In this document: positions 34,272 through 41,902 of the stretch, piece after piece
Position numbering within the stretch: position 1 is the stretch's first letter
Layout of the letters: each line of letters starts with the position of its first letter
Position numbers and translations under genes: made by a program
Source: CAZVGZ01 sp964627605
Lineage (GTDB): Bacteria > Latescibacterota > MWCZ01 > CAZVGZ01
NCBI GenBank assembly: GCA_964627605.1
Contig: CAZVGZ010000011.1
Span: 1-64,000, forward strand
Length of the DNA stretch: 64,000 nt
Direction: 5' to 3'
The notes under the pieces: model-generated
Told to the model about the DNA's origin: nothing
Database searches by the model: none
What the model saw: the letters and a program-made list of their open reading frames with translations, nothing else

Positions 34272-35399
34272 CTACTCGGTGACCGATTCGATGTTTGCTC
34301 GTGGCACAACAGCGGTCTCTCCACCGTCGAACTCTACTTCAAGCACTCGCACCCTGGCCTCGGAATCCACATCAATCAGCTCCGCTGGCAAGGAGGTCAC
34401 ATGCCCCAACCACCCGAAAAACGGCTCTCTTATCGCCCGCACCGGCGCGCCGACTTCGAGCCCTCCAATTTCTGCTGGTTCGGTGTGATCCAACATCTGT
34501 CTGTCAGGGTCGGGAACTATGATCTCCGGGCGGAGCACACCTGCGCGAATCTGCGTCGCTCCGTTGATTGACGCAACTTTTTCGCCGCAACACGACTGAA
34601 GAATATCAAATGTGCGATGCGCCATCGCAATACGCCCGAACCCCTCAGTTACCACGATGGTGGTGCCGATCTCCTCATTGCCTGTGATCGCCACACCGAG
34701 GTCATAGCCCAACAACTCTCTTAAATCTTCGTCGTGTATTCCGCCTGTGATAACTCCTGCGGCACCAACGGATATAGCCTTTTTCAGCGCCGTGCTTGAG
34801 GCCATGGCTCCGCCTATCACAACCGCGCCAGCCATCGCTTCGTTAATCCGGTCTGGATCAAGATCGTCCTCAGGCGAATCGACCGCTGGGATCAGTGGGC
34901 CCCACGCCTCGCCCCCAACACCGAAAATGCCCTGTATGAACGCACCGACAGTCTCTATTTCCACACCATCGCCAGGAAGCATTTCGGCAACAGTGCCATC
35001 CACATACGCGGTCACTTCAACCGGGCGAGGGCTATCTCTCAAGATAAGCTGTCCGGTGACCGATGACACGCTCTCCAGAGTGCCGGTGATGGGGCTTTTG
35101 AGCGTTTGCTTGAACCACGAGATAAACGGCTTGGTCTGGGCGATCACCTCATCCAACTCTACCGTGTCGCCCTCTTTTTTCAACAAGTATTCAGACAGCT
35201 CGCTTGGGTCGATTCCGAGTTTGCCCACAGCGTTTACTATAGTCACGTCGCCAGGAAGTTCTGTGCGGGCCACCACTTCGTCGTGTGAGACTGTGTCGCC
35301 CTCACCGACCAGGACACTGCCCTTTAGCGGCAGGACCCGTCTACAGCGGACTATCGCCTGGTCGCTTACCCTCAACCCTGGTGTATATGAGTGATCCAT
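34272..35399 (-). CDS. Barrel-sandwich and KOW domain protein of the MutL-linked operon
   Basis: The 375-residue soluble protein seems to hold two barrel-sandwich (biotinyl-lipoyl-like or RnfC-like) domains. One is at about 14-60 (LPLKGSVLVGEGDTVSHDEVVART), the other at about 98-150 (LKSPITGTLESVSSVTGQLILRD, then VDGTVAEMLPGDGVEIE). A Rossmann-like part follows (AGAVVIGGAMASSTALKKAISVGAAGVITGG, about 185-220). The protein ends with a KOW/NusG-like segment (VGAPVRAIREPFFGWLGHVTSLP, then EFDGGETAVVPRANIE). The lysine that carries biotin or lipoate in the true cofactor domains was not recognised. It lies between mutL and the DUF6754 gene with short gaps and likely forms a complex with their products. 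Confidence 0.7.
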   Translation of the reverse strand: MDHSYTPGLRVSDQAIVRCRRVLPLKGSVLVGEGDTVSHDEVVARTELPGDVTIVNAVGKLGIDPSELSEYLLKKEGDTVELDEVIAQTKPFISWFKQTLKSPITGTLESVSSVTGQLILRDSPRPVEVTAYVDGTVAEMLPGDGVEIETVGAFIQGIFGVGGEAWGPLIPAVDSPEDDLDPDRINEAMAGAVVIGGAMASSTALKKAISVGAAGVITGGIHDEDLRELLGYDLGVAITGNEEIGTTIVVTEGFGRIAMAHRTFDILQSCCGEKVASINGATQIRAGVLRPEIIVPDPDRQMLDHTEPAEIGGLEVGAPVRAIREPFFGWLGHVTSLPAELIDVDSEARVRVLEVEFDGGETAVVPRANIESVTE

Positions 35400-35435
35400 C
35401 TTCTTATCTAGCGATTCTGATAGGCCAAACAGGCC

Positions 35436-37241
35436 TCATTTTGAGTAGGCGCCCAGGGCGGCGCTCCACGAAGAGACGTGTTCGGCACGGGCCTGGGCCT
35501 CTTCGGGGATAACGAGCGGTCGGCAGCGCCCGTCAAGGACGACACCAACATTTCCACCGTGAACCGTGCCAGTAATCTCTTTTCCTACGCCCTCGCCTAA
35601 GTCAAATCTACGAGTGGGTTTGATGGTCATCTCGGCGGTTTGGTCTACCTCAAGGGCGAATACTGCAATCTCACCGACAGACAGTGTTCCTCTAAGTGTC
35701 TGTCCGTCAGGCATCGTGATATCATATTGAGCGCACTCTTTGCCGTCACCATCAATACCCACAGGCGCAACGCACGTACCCAAGTGCACCAAACAGTCCC
35801 GCTCAAACACCTCTGTGGCGGCTTGTTCGTTTACTGTGGCAAGAACACCTAAATGTGGCATCATAAAAATGCTGTCAACAGCGATCTGCGTTATCCCCTG
35901 GGGTTGAAAAGCGTCAATAATCATCGCCATCGCCTGCTGACGCCGAGGTGCGTGGGACAAAACGCCACCGGATCCCACCAACAGGTCTAGCCCCATCATA
36001 TCTATCAGGCTTTCGCCGGTCTGAGACTGATCGAAAACGTCGGATAGCGTCCTCTCCTGCTGCACACCTTTCAGCCCGACTGCAAGATCCTTGTGCTGGA
36101 TGAAAGCCAACCTGAGCGCCTCCCTGGCGATGGCCTGCTCCAGTTTCAACTCATCCAACAGATGGGGGATAGTCGTCGGGCGTATCATCTTGTTTTTGAT
36201 GCGGTTGCGTAGGTCCTTTTCGTCAATTTCAAATGGTACCCACCGCATGACGTTATCAAGTCCAGCTTCGGCCAAAACATTTGAGACCGAATAGGACATG
36301 CCCAGATTGGCGCTCACCGTGCGGTTTAACACTTCGCCAAAAACACTAAACACGTCCGTCGTGGCACCACCAATATCCACACCAACGACATTGATGTTTC
36401 GGGTGCGAGCGATGGTCTGCATTATCTCCCCGACCGCACCGGGGGTCGGCATGATCGGCGCTCCGGCCCACTCGATAAGAGTTCTGTAGCCAGGCGCTTG
36501 AGCCATCACATGCTCCAGGAACAGGTCGTGGATGCGGGTGCGAGCTGGCCCCAAATTCTCGCGCTCCAACGTCGGTCTCAGATTGTCAGTCACATACAGT
36601 GCGGACCGCTCATCCAAGATCTTCTCGATCTCAGACTGAGCATCCTGATTGCCAGCGTAGATGACCGGGAGTTTGAACCCAGACCCGAAGCGCGGTTTGG
36701 GATCGGCGGCGGCGATGTATTCAGCTAATTCGACCACATGGGTCACCGTCCCGCCGTCGGTACCTCCAGACAGAAGCATCATGTCGGGCCGAAGCTGCCT
36801 GATCCTCTCAATCTTCTCGTGGGGCAACCGCCCGTCGTTGGACGCCAGAACATCCATAACGATGGCACCAGCGCCGAGGGCACACCTATGAGCGCTCTCA
36901 CCGGTCATCGACGCCACCACACCAGCCACCATCATCTGAAGGCCACCACCAGCCGAAGATGTGGAGATGAAGATGTCAACGCCGGTCTGCCCGTCGGCGG
37001 GGCTGATGATTCGCTCGCCGTCGAGCATTGTTCGACCGGAAAGCTCTTCGACCTCATGAATCGCGTTCAAAACCCCTCTGGTCACGTCTTCAAACGGTGC
37101 TTCTACTGTTGTTGGGGCCTCACCTCGGAAAGTCTGGCGATAGACGCCATCCACGTTCTCGATGAGGATGGCTTTGGTGGTAGTACTACCGCAGTCGGTG
37201 GCGATTATGACGTGTGTCGGATCGGATGGCGTCTGTGCCAT
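35436..37241 (-). CDS. MutL/GlmL-family ASKHA ATPase (glutamate mutase L-type)
   Basis: The 601-residue protein belongs to the MutL/GlmL branch of the ASKHA superfamily, whose best-known relatives are linked to glutamate mutase and thought to help assemble or reactivate B12-dependent mutases. Phosphate motif 1 is DCGSTTTK at 16-23 and phosphate motif 2 is VDIGGATTD at 288-296. An adenosine-type motif LVGSGGVLSHAP lies near 450. Also typical are STSSAGGGLQMMV near 95 and MLLSGGTDGG near 158. No glutamate mutase or other B12-binding protein is in the window. Instead the gene is embedded among membrane proteins in a MarR-headed operon, so it probably powers or assembles that system. The DNA mismatch repair MutL is unrelated. 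Confidence 0.85.
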   Translation of the reverse strand: MAQTPSDPTHVIIATDCGSTTTKAILIENVDGVYRQTFRGEAPTTVEAPFEDVTRGVLNAIHEVEELSGRTMLDGERIISPADGQTGVDIFISTSSAGGGLQMMVAGVVASMTGESAHRCALGAGAIVMDVLASNDGRLPHEKIERIRQLRPDMMLLSGGTDGGTVTHVVELAEYIAAADPKPRFGSGFKLPVIYAGNQDAQSEIEKILDERSALYVTDNLRPTLERENLGPARTRIHDLFLEHVMAQAPGYRTLIEWAGAPIMPTPGAVGEIMQTIARTRNINVVGVDIGGATTDVFSVFGEVLNRTVSANLGMSYSVSNVLAEAGLDNVMRWVPFEIDEKDLRNRIKNKMIRPTTIPHLLDELKLEQAIAREALRLAFIQHKDLAVGLKGVQQERTLSDVFDQSQTGESLIDMMGLDLLVGSGGVLSHAPRRQQAMAMIIDAFQPQGITQIAVDSIFMMPHLGVLATVNEQAATEVFERDCLVHLGTCVAPVGIDGDGKECAQYDITMPDGQTLRGTLSVGEIAVFALEVDQTAEMTIKPTRRFDLGEGVGKEITGTVHGGNVGVVLDGRCRPLVIPEEAQARAEHVSSWSAALGAYSK

Positions 37242-37251
37242 AGGGTAAGGC

Positions 37252-37602
37252 TCAAGAGTCCGTTGAGGGGTGGGCGCGCTCAGCGTCAGCGCGTTCGATG
37301 GCTGCGATCAGGACGTCTACACTGCTTCTCTTTTCCAACACTTCGCTCAAATGGGTCATCTCCCACTTTGAGAAGACGATGGTCACAATGGGATTGAGAA
37401 ATACAAGTACTTGGCTACCAATAAAGTTTAGTGGTTTGGCGGTCTCAAGAAACATCACTGCGGGGCTGATCAATCCTCGCTTAACGATCATCGCCGCCAC
37501 CCTATCCAACAGCGCCACATCCTCTTGCGTGAGCTGTTGTTCCGGGGTGTCTACCGCAAAAGCGTGCGACAGCCAATCAGACAGGCGGTTGGAGAACGAC
37601 AT
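37252..37602 (-). CDS. Small helical protein of the MutL-linked operon
   Basis: From the ATG at 37602 the protein has 116 residues: SNRLSDWLSHAFAVDTPEQQ, a helical middle, then LISPAVMFLETAKPLNFIGSQVLVFLNPIVTIVF, then a helical acidic end. The central stretch resembles an amphipathic or re-entrant membrane helix pair rather than a full membrane helix. It overlaps the end of the PH-like gene by 26 bases and ends 11 bases before mutL, indicating translational coupling. It was recalled as a recurring neighbour of GlmL-type genes but has no known function. Confidence 0.7.
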   Translation of the reverse strand: MSFSNRLSDWLSHAFAVDTPEQQLTQEDVALLDRVAAMIVKRGLISPAVMFLETAKPLNFIGSQVLVFLNPIVTIVFSKWEMTHLSEVLEKRSSVDVLIAAIERADAERAHPSTDS

Positions 37603-38032
37603 GCCGGCAGCAGACCGCATACACCTCATCCCGGTTATTTGGGCAGCGAACAAACTCGCCACGAAATGAGTCGAGGCGGTGCGGGCGCGGAAACGGGCTC
37701 AGAAAAACCCCTAGCCTGTGTCTATCGATCCGGCGTACTTTGCTCCATTGAGTTGTCCGGTGTCTGCCCAGATGACGGATGGAGAGGCCAGACGGCTCCA
37801 CAGAGTAGCTCACAGGGAAAAAATACCGGGAAAGTGAGACTAAAAGAAAGGCGGCGCTAACGAATGAGTAAGGCCAGACGCCAAAAGCCGACCCAGAAAT
37901 CATACACACGCCGACCATCAGACCAACAAGAGCCATCCCGCGCCACAGTGGATCATCCTTTATTGGATGCGATATCCACCTGACTTCCGAACCGGATTCG
38001 CACACCCCTACGCTATGCCAGCTGTAGAGCAC
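37577..38032 (-). CDS. Membrane protein with PH-like domain, start of the MutL-linked membrane set
   Basis: The 151-residue frame has two membrane segments (MALVGLMVGVCMISGSAFGV and YSFVSAAFLLVSLSRYFF). A C-terminal PH-like beta domain follows: YSVEPSGLSIRHLGRHRTTQWSKVRRIDRHRLGVFLSPFPRPHRLDSFRGEFV. Such TM-PH proteins are common bacterial membrane-bound regulators or scaffolds. The start is uncertain: GTG 38032 overlaps the MarR gene by 25 bases, and GTG 38005 lies two bases after its stop. Neither has a strong ribosome binding site. The close packing with MarR above and the small helical protein below argues for one transcript. Confidence 0.65.
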   Translation of the reverse strand: MLYSWHSVGVCESGSEVRWISHPIKDDPLWRGMALVGLMVGVCMISGSAFGVWPYSFVSAAFLLVSLSRYFFPVSYSVEPSGLSIRHLGRHRTTQWSKVRRIDRHRLGVFLSPFPRPHRLDSFRGEFVRCPNNRDEVYAVCCRHVVLQPPV

Positions 38033-38511
38033 CCAAGCCGTTTGAGCATGTCGGTAGCGGCTGACTGCTCATCCTGCGATAGCACCGCCATCGCGTTTGA
38101 AATCTCCTGCGCGTGCTTGGGAAAATGCTGAACCATCAAGTCTTTTCCGCGGTTGGTAAGATCAGCCAAGATCACGCGGCGGTCCTGTTTGGAGTGTTTT
38201 CTTCGCACCAGCCCCCTGGCTTCGAGCTTGTCGACGGTGTAGGTGATGCTGCCACCGGACAGAAGCACTTTGTGCGCAATCGCGCTCAAAGGAAGCGCTC
38301 CGAGATGGTAAAGCGCCTCTAGCACGCCGAACTCGCTCGCCGATACACCGAATCTTGCAGCGCTCTTTCTGGCGAGCTCGTGGACGGCGCTGGAGCAACG
38401 GGCCAGAACCACCCAAAGCTTGAGCGCCTGCGCTGTCTCCTGGGAATAGTATTGATCTGCGGTGGAAGTCACGTCGGTTTCCAATAGGTATTTTGAATTT
38501 TGGTATTTCAC
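38008..38511 (-). CDS. MarR-family transcriptional regulator, first gene of the operon
   Basis: The 167-residue protein has the MarR winged helix: FGVSASEFGVLEALYHLGALPLSAIAHKV, the recognition part GGSITYTVDKLEARGLVRRKHSKQDRRVILADLTNRGKDL, and dimerisation helices at both ends. MarR proteins usually repress their own operon and release DNA on binding a small ligand. The start is a GTG at 38511 that lies inside the palindrome at 38509-38528, which gives autorepression a clear basis. It overlaps the next gene, so it should be cotranscribed with the whole membrane set down to 30548. The ligand is unknown. Confidence 0.9.
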   Translation of the reverse strand: MKYQNSKYLLETDVTSTADQYYSQETAQALKLWVVLARCSSAVHELARKSAARFGVSASEFGVLEALYHLGALPLSAIAHKVLLSGGSITYTVDKLEARGLVRRKHSKQDRRVILADLTNRGKDLMVQHFPKHAQEISNAMAVLSQDEQSAATDMLKRLGCSTAGIA

Positions 38512-38528
38512 GTTTAACGATAAACGTG
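38509..38528 (-). promoter_or_regulatory. Perfect palindromic operator overlapping the MarR start codon
   Basis: CACGTTTA (38509-38516), four bases ACGA, TAAACGTG (38521-38528) is an exact 8+4+8 inverted repeat. The GTG start of the MarR gene is its first arm. Its length suits a MarR dimer. Binding would block initiation of transcription or translation of the whole operon. Confidence 0.8.
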
Positions 38529-38564
38529 GATGCGTTGTCTGTCAAGCGGTTGTAAAGCGCGTTT

Positions 38565-39368
38565 CTAAGCGGCGAGGGCCAAAGCGCCCCTAGACGTTAG
38601 CTCTTCGACGGTCACTAGTTGATCGAGCGTGAACCCGAGATCGTCAAAAAGTTGCGACGCCTCTTTGATCCCCTCGGGGCCCCCATATCCCATCTGCCCG
38701 GGATGATGCCCGTCGGAGCCTTGGCTAAGAGGGGCACCTTCCTCGCGCGCTAATTCGATAAGCTCCTGAAAGAACAGCGGAAACCCCCTCAGATGGCTGG
38801 GGTTGAGCTCAAAAGCACATCGAGCTTCTGCCGCCTCTGCCACCACTTCCCTCAGCCGTACGCGATCGTACGCTGACAGCTCTGCGTCCAACTCCACCGC
38901 GCCAACTTTGCCCAAGTTGAAAGGATGGGCGATGATATTCGCGCCGTGGCGGATCGCTCCAGAGATCATCTCAAGATGGTGGGCTGCATAGCCTTTGAAA
39001 GTCTTATCTGTCGGGTTCTCCACAAGGACGCCGTGCTTGGTCTCGCCTAAGTGGTAGTGGTTGGCTGCGGCGACCCAGTAGTCCAATACGGCCAACTCCG
39101 TCGCTGACGCAGCCAGTCTGTCAGGAGATTGCATCGACACTTCGGTGCCGATGAGAACTGTCATATCTGTGTCGATCCGTGCAAGCGCATCGCGATCAGC
39201 CATGAAAAGCCTGTGACGTCCGCTGTCCCGAACGTCTATATGGTCGCTAATTCCCAGCAGTTCAAGCCCCACCTCCTCGGCTTCTTTTACCGTATTGGCG
39301 ACGGTCGAGTTATTTCCACCACAAAGCGATAGGTGTGTATGGGTGTGCATATTCTGACGGATTAGCAT
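38565..39368 (-). CDS. PHP-domain phosphoesterase
   Basis: The 267-residue protein from ATG 39368 (GGAGG upstream) has the PHP metal-binding set: MHTHTHLSLCGGN near residue 8, LLGISDHID near 40, GTEVSM near 75, HPFNLGKVG near 155, and SDGHHPGQMGY near 225. PHP enzymes are trinuclear metal phosphoesterases such as histidinol-phosphate phosphatase or nucleoside bisphosphate phosphatases. The N-terminus lies at the HTHTHLS motif, so an earlier start would add unrelated sequence. Its stop is 54 bases before the MarR gene on the same strand, but the palindrome there suggests the operon has its own promoter. The substrate is unknown. Confidence 0.85.
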   Translation of the reverse strand: MLIRQNMHTHTHLSLCGGNNSTVANTVKEAEEVGLELLGISDHIDVRDSGRHRLFMADRDALARIDTDMTVLIGTEVSMQSPDRLAASATELAVLDYWVAAANHYHLGETKHGVLVENPTDKTFKGYAAHHLEMISGAIRHGANIIAHPFNLGKVGAVELDAELSAYDRVRLREVVAEAAEARCAFELNPSHLRGFPLFFQELIELAREEGAPLSQGSDGHHPGQMGYGGPEGIKEASQLFDDLGFTLDQLVTVEELTSRGALALAA

Positions 39369-39564
39369 GAGAAACGCCTCCAAGGTTGTTTGGATTGGGT
39401 AAGGAAGTGAGAATACGAAAACCGCAGCCCCCTGAACAGCAGCGACAGCCACAGACTTGCCGCATTTGGCCAATCACGGTACATTCTAAAATGGAGAGTG
39501 GTGTGTAAGCGCCGGTAGTAGCTCAGTCTTGTGAACTGTTTGGTCGGCATTTAGGAGAGGTATC

Positions 39565-39981
39565 GTGCGGGTTTGGTATGTCGCCATTGCGGGGTTGGTC
39601 CTTGTGACCGGAACTCTGGTGGCTCGTGAGGAATGGTCAGATTCCGTTCCAAACGCCGAGTCAGTCAGAGGTGTCGCGACGTCCTGCCAGCTCTGTCACA
39701 CAACATCCACCGGGCCTGAGCTGAACCTTTTTGGTCAGCAGACTCGCAGCCACATAAAAAGTGGTCGTCCCGATTGGCGGACGCTGGCAGGGTTGGATGC
39801 TGACAAAGATGGCGCAACCAACGGCCAAGAGCTGCAAGACCCAGCAGGTCAGTGGATGACCGGTCAGCCGCAGCCTGGCACTCAAGCTCGTGTATCCAAT
39901 CCATCACTCAAGCACAGCACACCAGCTAGTATCGCCAACGAAGTGGATACGTGGGCGAAGATCAAAGACCTTTTCCGATAG
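39565..39981 (+). CDS. Small exported c-type cytochrome with calcium-binding-like loop
   Basis: The 138-residue protein has a signal peptide (MRVWYVAIAGLVLVTGTLVA), one haem attachment motif CQLCH in TSCQLCHTTSTGPELNLFG near residue 40, and an aspartate-rich loop DADKDGATNGQEL near 78. The loop resembles the calcium loops of thrombospondin type 3 repeats and dockerins. The start is a GTG at 39565 after AGGAGAGG. It is predicted to be periplasmic or cell-surface. It precedes pdxA but with an 83-base gap, so shared transcription is possible rather than certain. Its redox partner is unknown. Confidence 0.75.
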   Translation: MRVWYVAIAGLVLVTGTLVAREEWSDSVPNAESVRGVATSCQLCHTTSTGPELNLFGQQTRSHIKSGRPDWRTLAGLDADKDGATNGQELQDPAGQWMTGQPQPGTQARVSNPSLKHSTPASIANEVDTWAKIKDLFR

Positions 39982-39999
39982 AATCTAATGACCGCCTAT

Positions 40000-40039
40000 A
40001 CCACCGCCACCGGCGCCATGTTGTAAGGCGGCCGGTGGT
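40000..40039 (+). terminator. Weak hairpin after the cytochrome gene
   Basis: ACCACCG (40000-40006) pairs with CGGTGGT (40033-40039), with an additional GCC/GGC inside, followed by TTGTCG. The run of T is short, so termination is doubtful. Confidence 0.3.
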
Positions 40040-40063
40040 TTGTCGTGTACAGAGAGGTTGGGG

Positions 40064-41101
40064 GTGGCATCGTTGGCACATCCCATACGTCTGGGCATCA
40101 CAATGGGCGATCCAGCCGGAATCGGCCCTGAGATTGTCGTCAAGGCGCTATCACAGCCACGTTCAAATGGCGGTGCTGCCGCTATAGTCGTGGGTGACCT
40201 GGAGCTGCTGCGGCGCACATCTGAGCGTCTGGGCGCGACACTGGAATGGCAGGCGGTCCATCTCCTGGAGGGTGGACCGCCACCACCAGGTGTGATCCCT
40301 GTTGTGGATCACTCGAACTCGCCTGGCAACCTCAAAATGGGCGAGGTATCAACTGAGGCGGGGCAGGCGTCGTTGGACTACATAGGTAGCGCTGTGGCTC
40401 TTGCTCAGGAGGGGCAGATAGACGCTGTCGTTACCGCCCCGATCTGCAAGGCTTCGATCCACATGGCTGGTTCGCCACACACCGGCCACACCGAAATGCT
40501 CGCCTCCCTCACTCAAGCCAAGAGTGTGGCCATGTTGCTCGTCCTGGGTTCGTGGCGTATTTTGCATCTAAGCACCCATGTCAGCCTGAGCGCGGCGGTT
40601 CAACTTGTGGACCACGACCGGATCATGTGGGTGACTCGCCTGGGGCACCAGGCTTTAGTGAAAATGGGAATCACCCAACCGCGAATCGCGATCGCCGGGC
40701 TTAACCCGCACGCCGGTGAGGGTGGCCTCATGGGCGACGAAGACGAAGAGATAATCGCTCCAGCGGTGGCAGCCCTCAAAAATGAGGGCATCGGTGCAGT
40801 TGGCCCTCTGCCAGCGGACACGGTGTTTGCCCGCGCCCGTACCGGGCAGTTTGACCTGGTGGTGGCGATGTATCACGATCAGGGTCATGCTGCGCTGAAA
40901 ACGGCGGCGTTTGAGCCTGATGATAGCGGCGGATGGAAAAGCGTTGGCGGCGTCAACGTGACGTTGGGGCTCCCGATAGTCCGAACCTCAGTCGATCACG
41001 GCGTTGCGTTCGATATCGCAGGCAAAGGGGTCGCCCGCGCAGATAGTTTGCTGGATGCGATGGATGTCGCGACGAAAATGTGCGGCGTCAGAACCGTGTA
41101 G
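40064..41101 (+). CDS. pdxA: 4-hydroxythreonine-4-phosphate dehydrogenase
   Basis: PdxA oxidises 4-phosphohydroxy-L-threonine in vitamin B6 synthesis (DXP-dependent route). The protein begins at GTG 40064 with GAGAGG upstream, giving 345 residues; a TTG 24 bases earlier is weaker. Family motifs: GITMGDPAGIGPE near residue 12, TAPICKASIH near 130 and HTGHTEMLA near 145 (metal histidine). HVSLS, GLNPHAGEGG near 225 and AMYHDQGHAALKT near 275 supply further metal ligands. Some PdxA relatives (PdxA2, DhbP) act on other substrates, but the proximity to pyridoxal-type functions is not decisive here. It is followed by the PASTA and ABC genes at 10 and 11 bases spacing. Confidence 0.93.
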   Translation: MASLAHPIRLGITMGDPAGIGPEIVVKALSQPRSNGGAAAIVVGDLELLRRTSERLGATLEWQAVHLLEGGPPPPGVIPVVDHSNSPGNLKMGEVSTEAGQASLDYIGSAVALAQEGQIDAVVTAPICKASIHMAGSPHTGHTEMLASLTQAKSVAMLLVLGSWRILHLSTHVSLSAAVQLVDHDRIMWVTRLGHQALVKMGITQPRIAIAGLNPHAGEGGLMGDEDEEIIAPAVAALKNEGIGAVGPLPADTVFARARTGQFDLVVAMYHDQGHAALKTAAFEPDDSGGWKSVGGVNVTLGLPIVRTSVDHGVAFDIAGKGVARADSLLDAMDVATKMCGVRTV

Positions 41102-41111
41102 GTCTCAATAA

Positions 41112-41891
41112 ATGGATCAGCCCGACCTGAAAATTAGAACCCCAGCCACCGCGAATGGACTCAGTTCTTGGCGACGTTGGGGTAGCCGAATAGCTGTCGG
41201 TGCCGCAGTGGCGACAGGAGCTGCTACATCGTATGTGTTGGCGGAGTTCGTCATCATGCCAGCCTATACTGGTCATGGCGAGGTGATGGTGCCCGATGTG
41301 GTTGAGATTGACATGGCGAAAGCCAAGCGTGTTTTGGCAGACAGCGGATTGGTGTTCGTCAGCGACTCTACCGATTGGGAGTACCACCCTGATCTACCTA
41401 CCAACACGGTGATAAGCCAGCTCCCAAGGGCCTACACGGTCGTCAAGCCAGGGCGTCGGGTGCGGGTGCGGGTCAGCCGTGGCCAGCAGCTGTTCCCGGT
41501 TCCTGATGTCGTTGGGAAGCCGCTTATACAGGCGGTATTGCAGCTTCGTCAGGCTGGCTACGAGGTGGGGCAGGTCGTTTACGTCCTGCGGACGACTGAA
41601 GACCGCTCCGAGCGGTTCGTGCTGAGCCAGCACCCGCCTGCTCGCACGAGAATCCCGCTCAATGAGATGTTGGGGTTTGAAGTGAGCGTAATCCCTGAGA
41701 TGCCCAACCTCGTTGGCTCCAGCGAGTCAAGCGCGATCGGTATCTTGGCCGCGTTGGGCCTGGATGTCGGTACGGTCGAAAGGCGACGAAATGCCGATCT
41801 GCTCCCAGGCTCCGTCGCTGAGCAGTCGATCCCCCCAGGCCAACGCATCCGTTCATCGGATGTGGTGGACCTCACCATCAGCCGTTTCTGA
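41112..41891 (+). CDS. PASTA-domain membrane-anchored protein
   Basis: The 259-residue protein has a short basic N-terminus, one membrane segment (RIAVGAAVATGAATSYVLAEFVIMP, about 27-50), and then three PASTA repeats. These start with MVPDVVEIDMAKAKRVLADSGL, VPDVVGKPLIQAVLQLRQAGYEV, and MPNLVGSSESSAIGILAALGLDV. Each repeat ends near an S-Q-x-P-x-P-G-type turn. PASTA repeats bind muropeptides or penicillin-like ligands and usually sit on Ser/Thr kinases or penicillin-binding proteins. Neither is attached here, so the protein is a stand-alone periplasmic sensor or structural part. It sits 10 bases after pdxA and 11 before the ABC ATPase. Confidence 0.88.
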   Translation: MDQPDLKIRTPATANGLSSWRRWGSRIAVGAAVATGAATSYVLAEFVIMPAYTGHGEVMVPDVVEIDMAKAKRVLADSGLVFVSDSTDWEYHPDLPTNTVISQLPRAYTVVKPGRRVRVRVSRGQQLFPVPDVVGKPLIQAVLQLRQAGYEVGQVVYVLRTTEDRSERFVLSQHPPARTRIPLNEMLGFEVSVIPEMPNLVGSSESSAIGILAALGLDVGTVERRRNADLLPGSVAEQSIPPGQRIRSSDVVDLTISRF

Positions 41892-41902
41892 TTGCGGTTT
41901 CC

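Noticed and set aside
35436..37241. DNA mismatch repair MutL
   Set aside because: The protein has ASKHA phosphate motifs and GlmL-type sequence, not the GHKL ATPase motifs of mismatch repair MutL.
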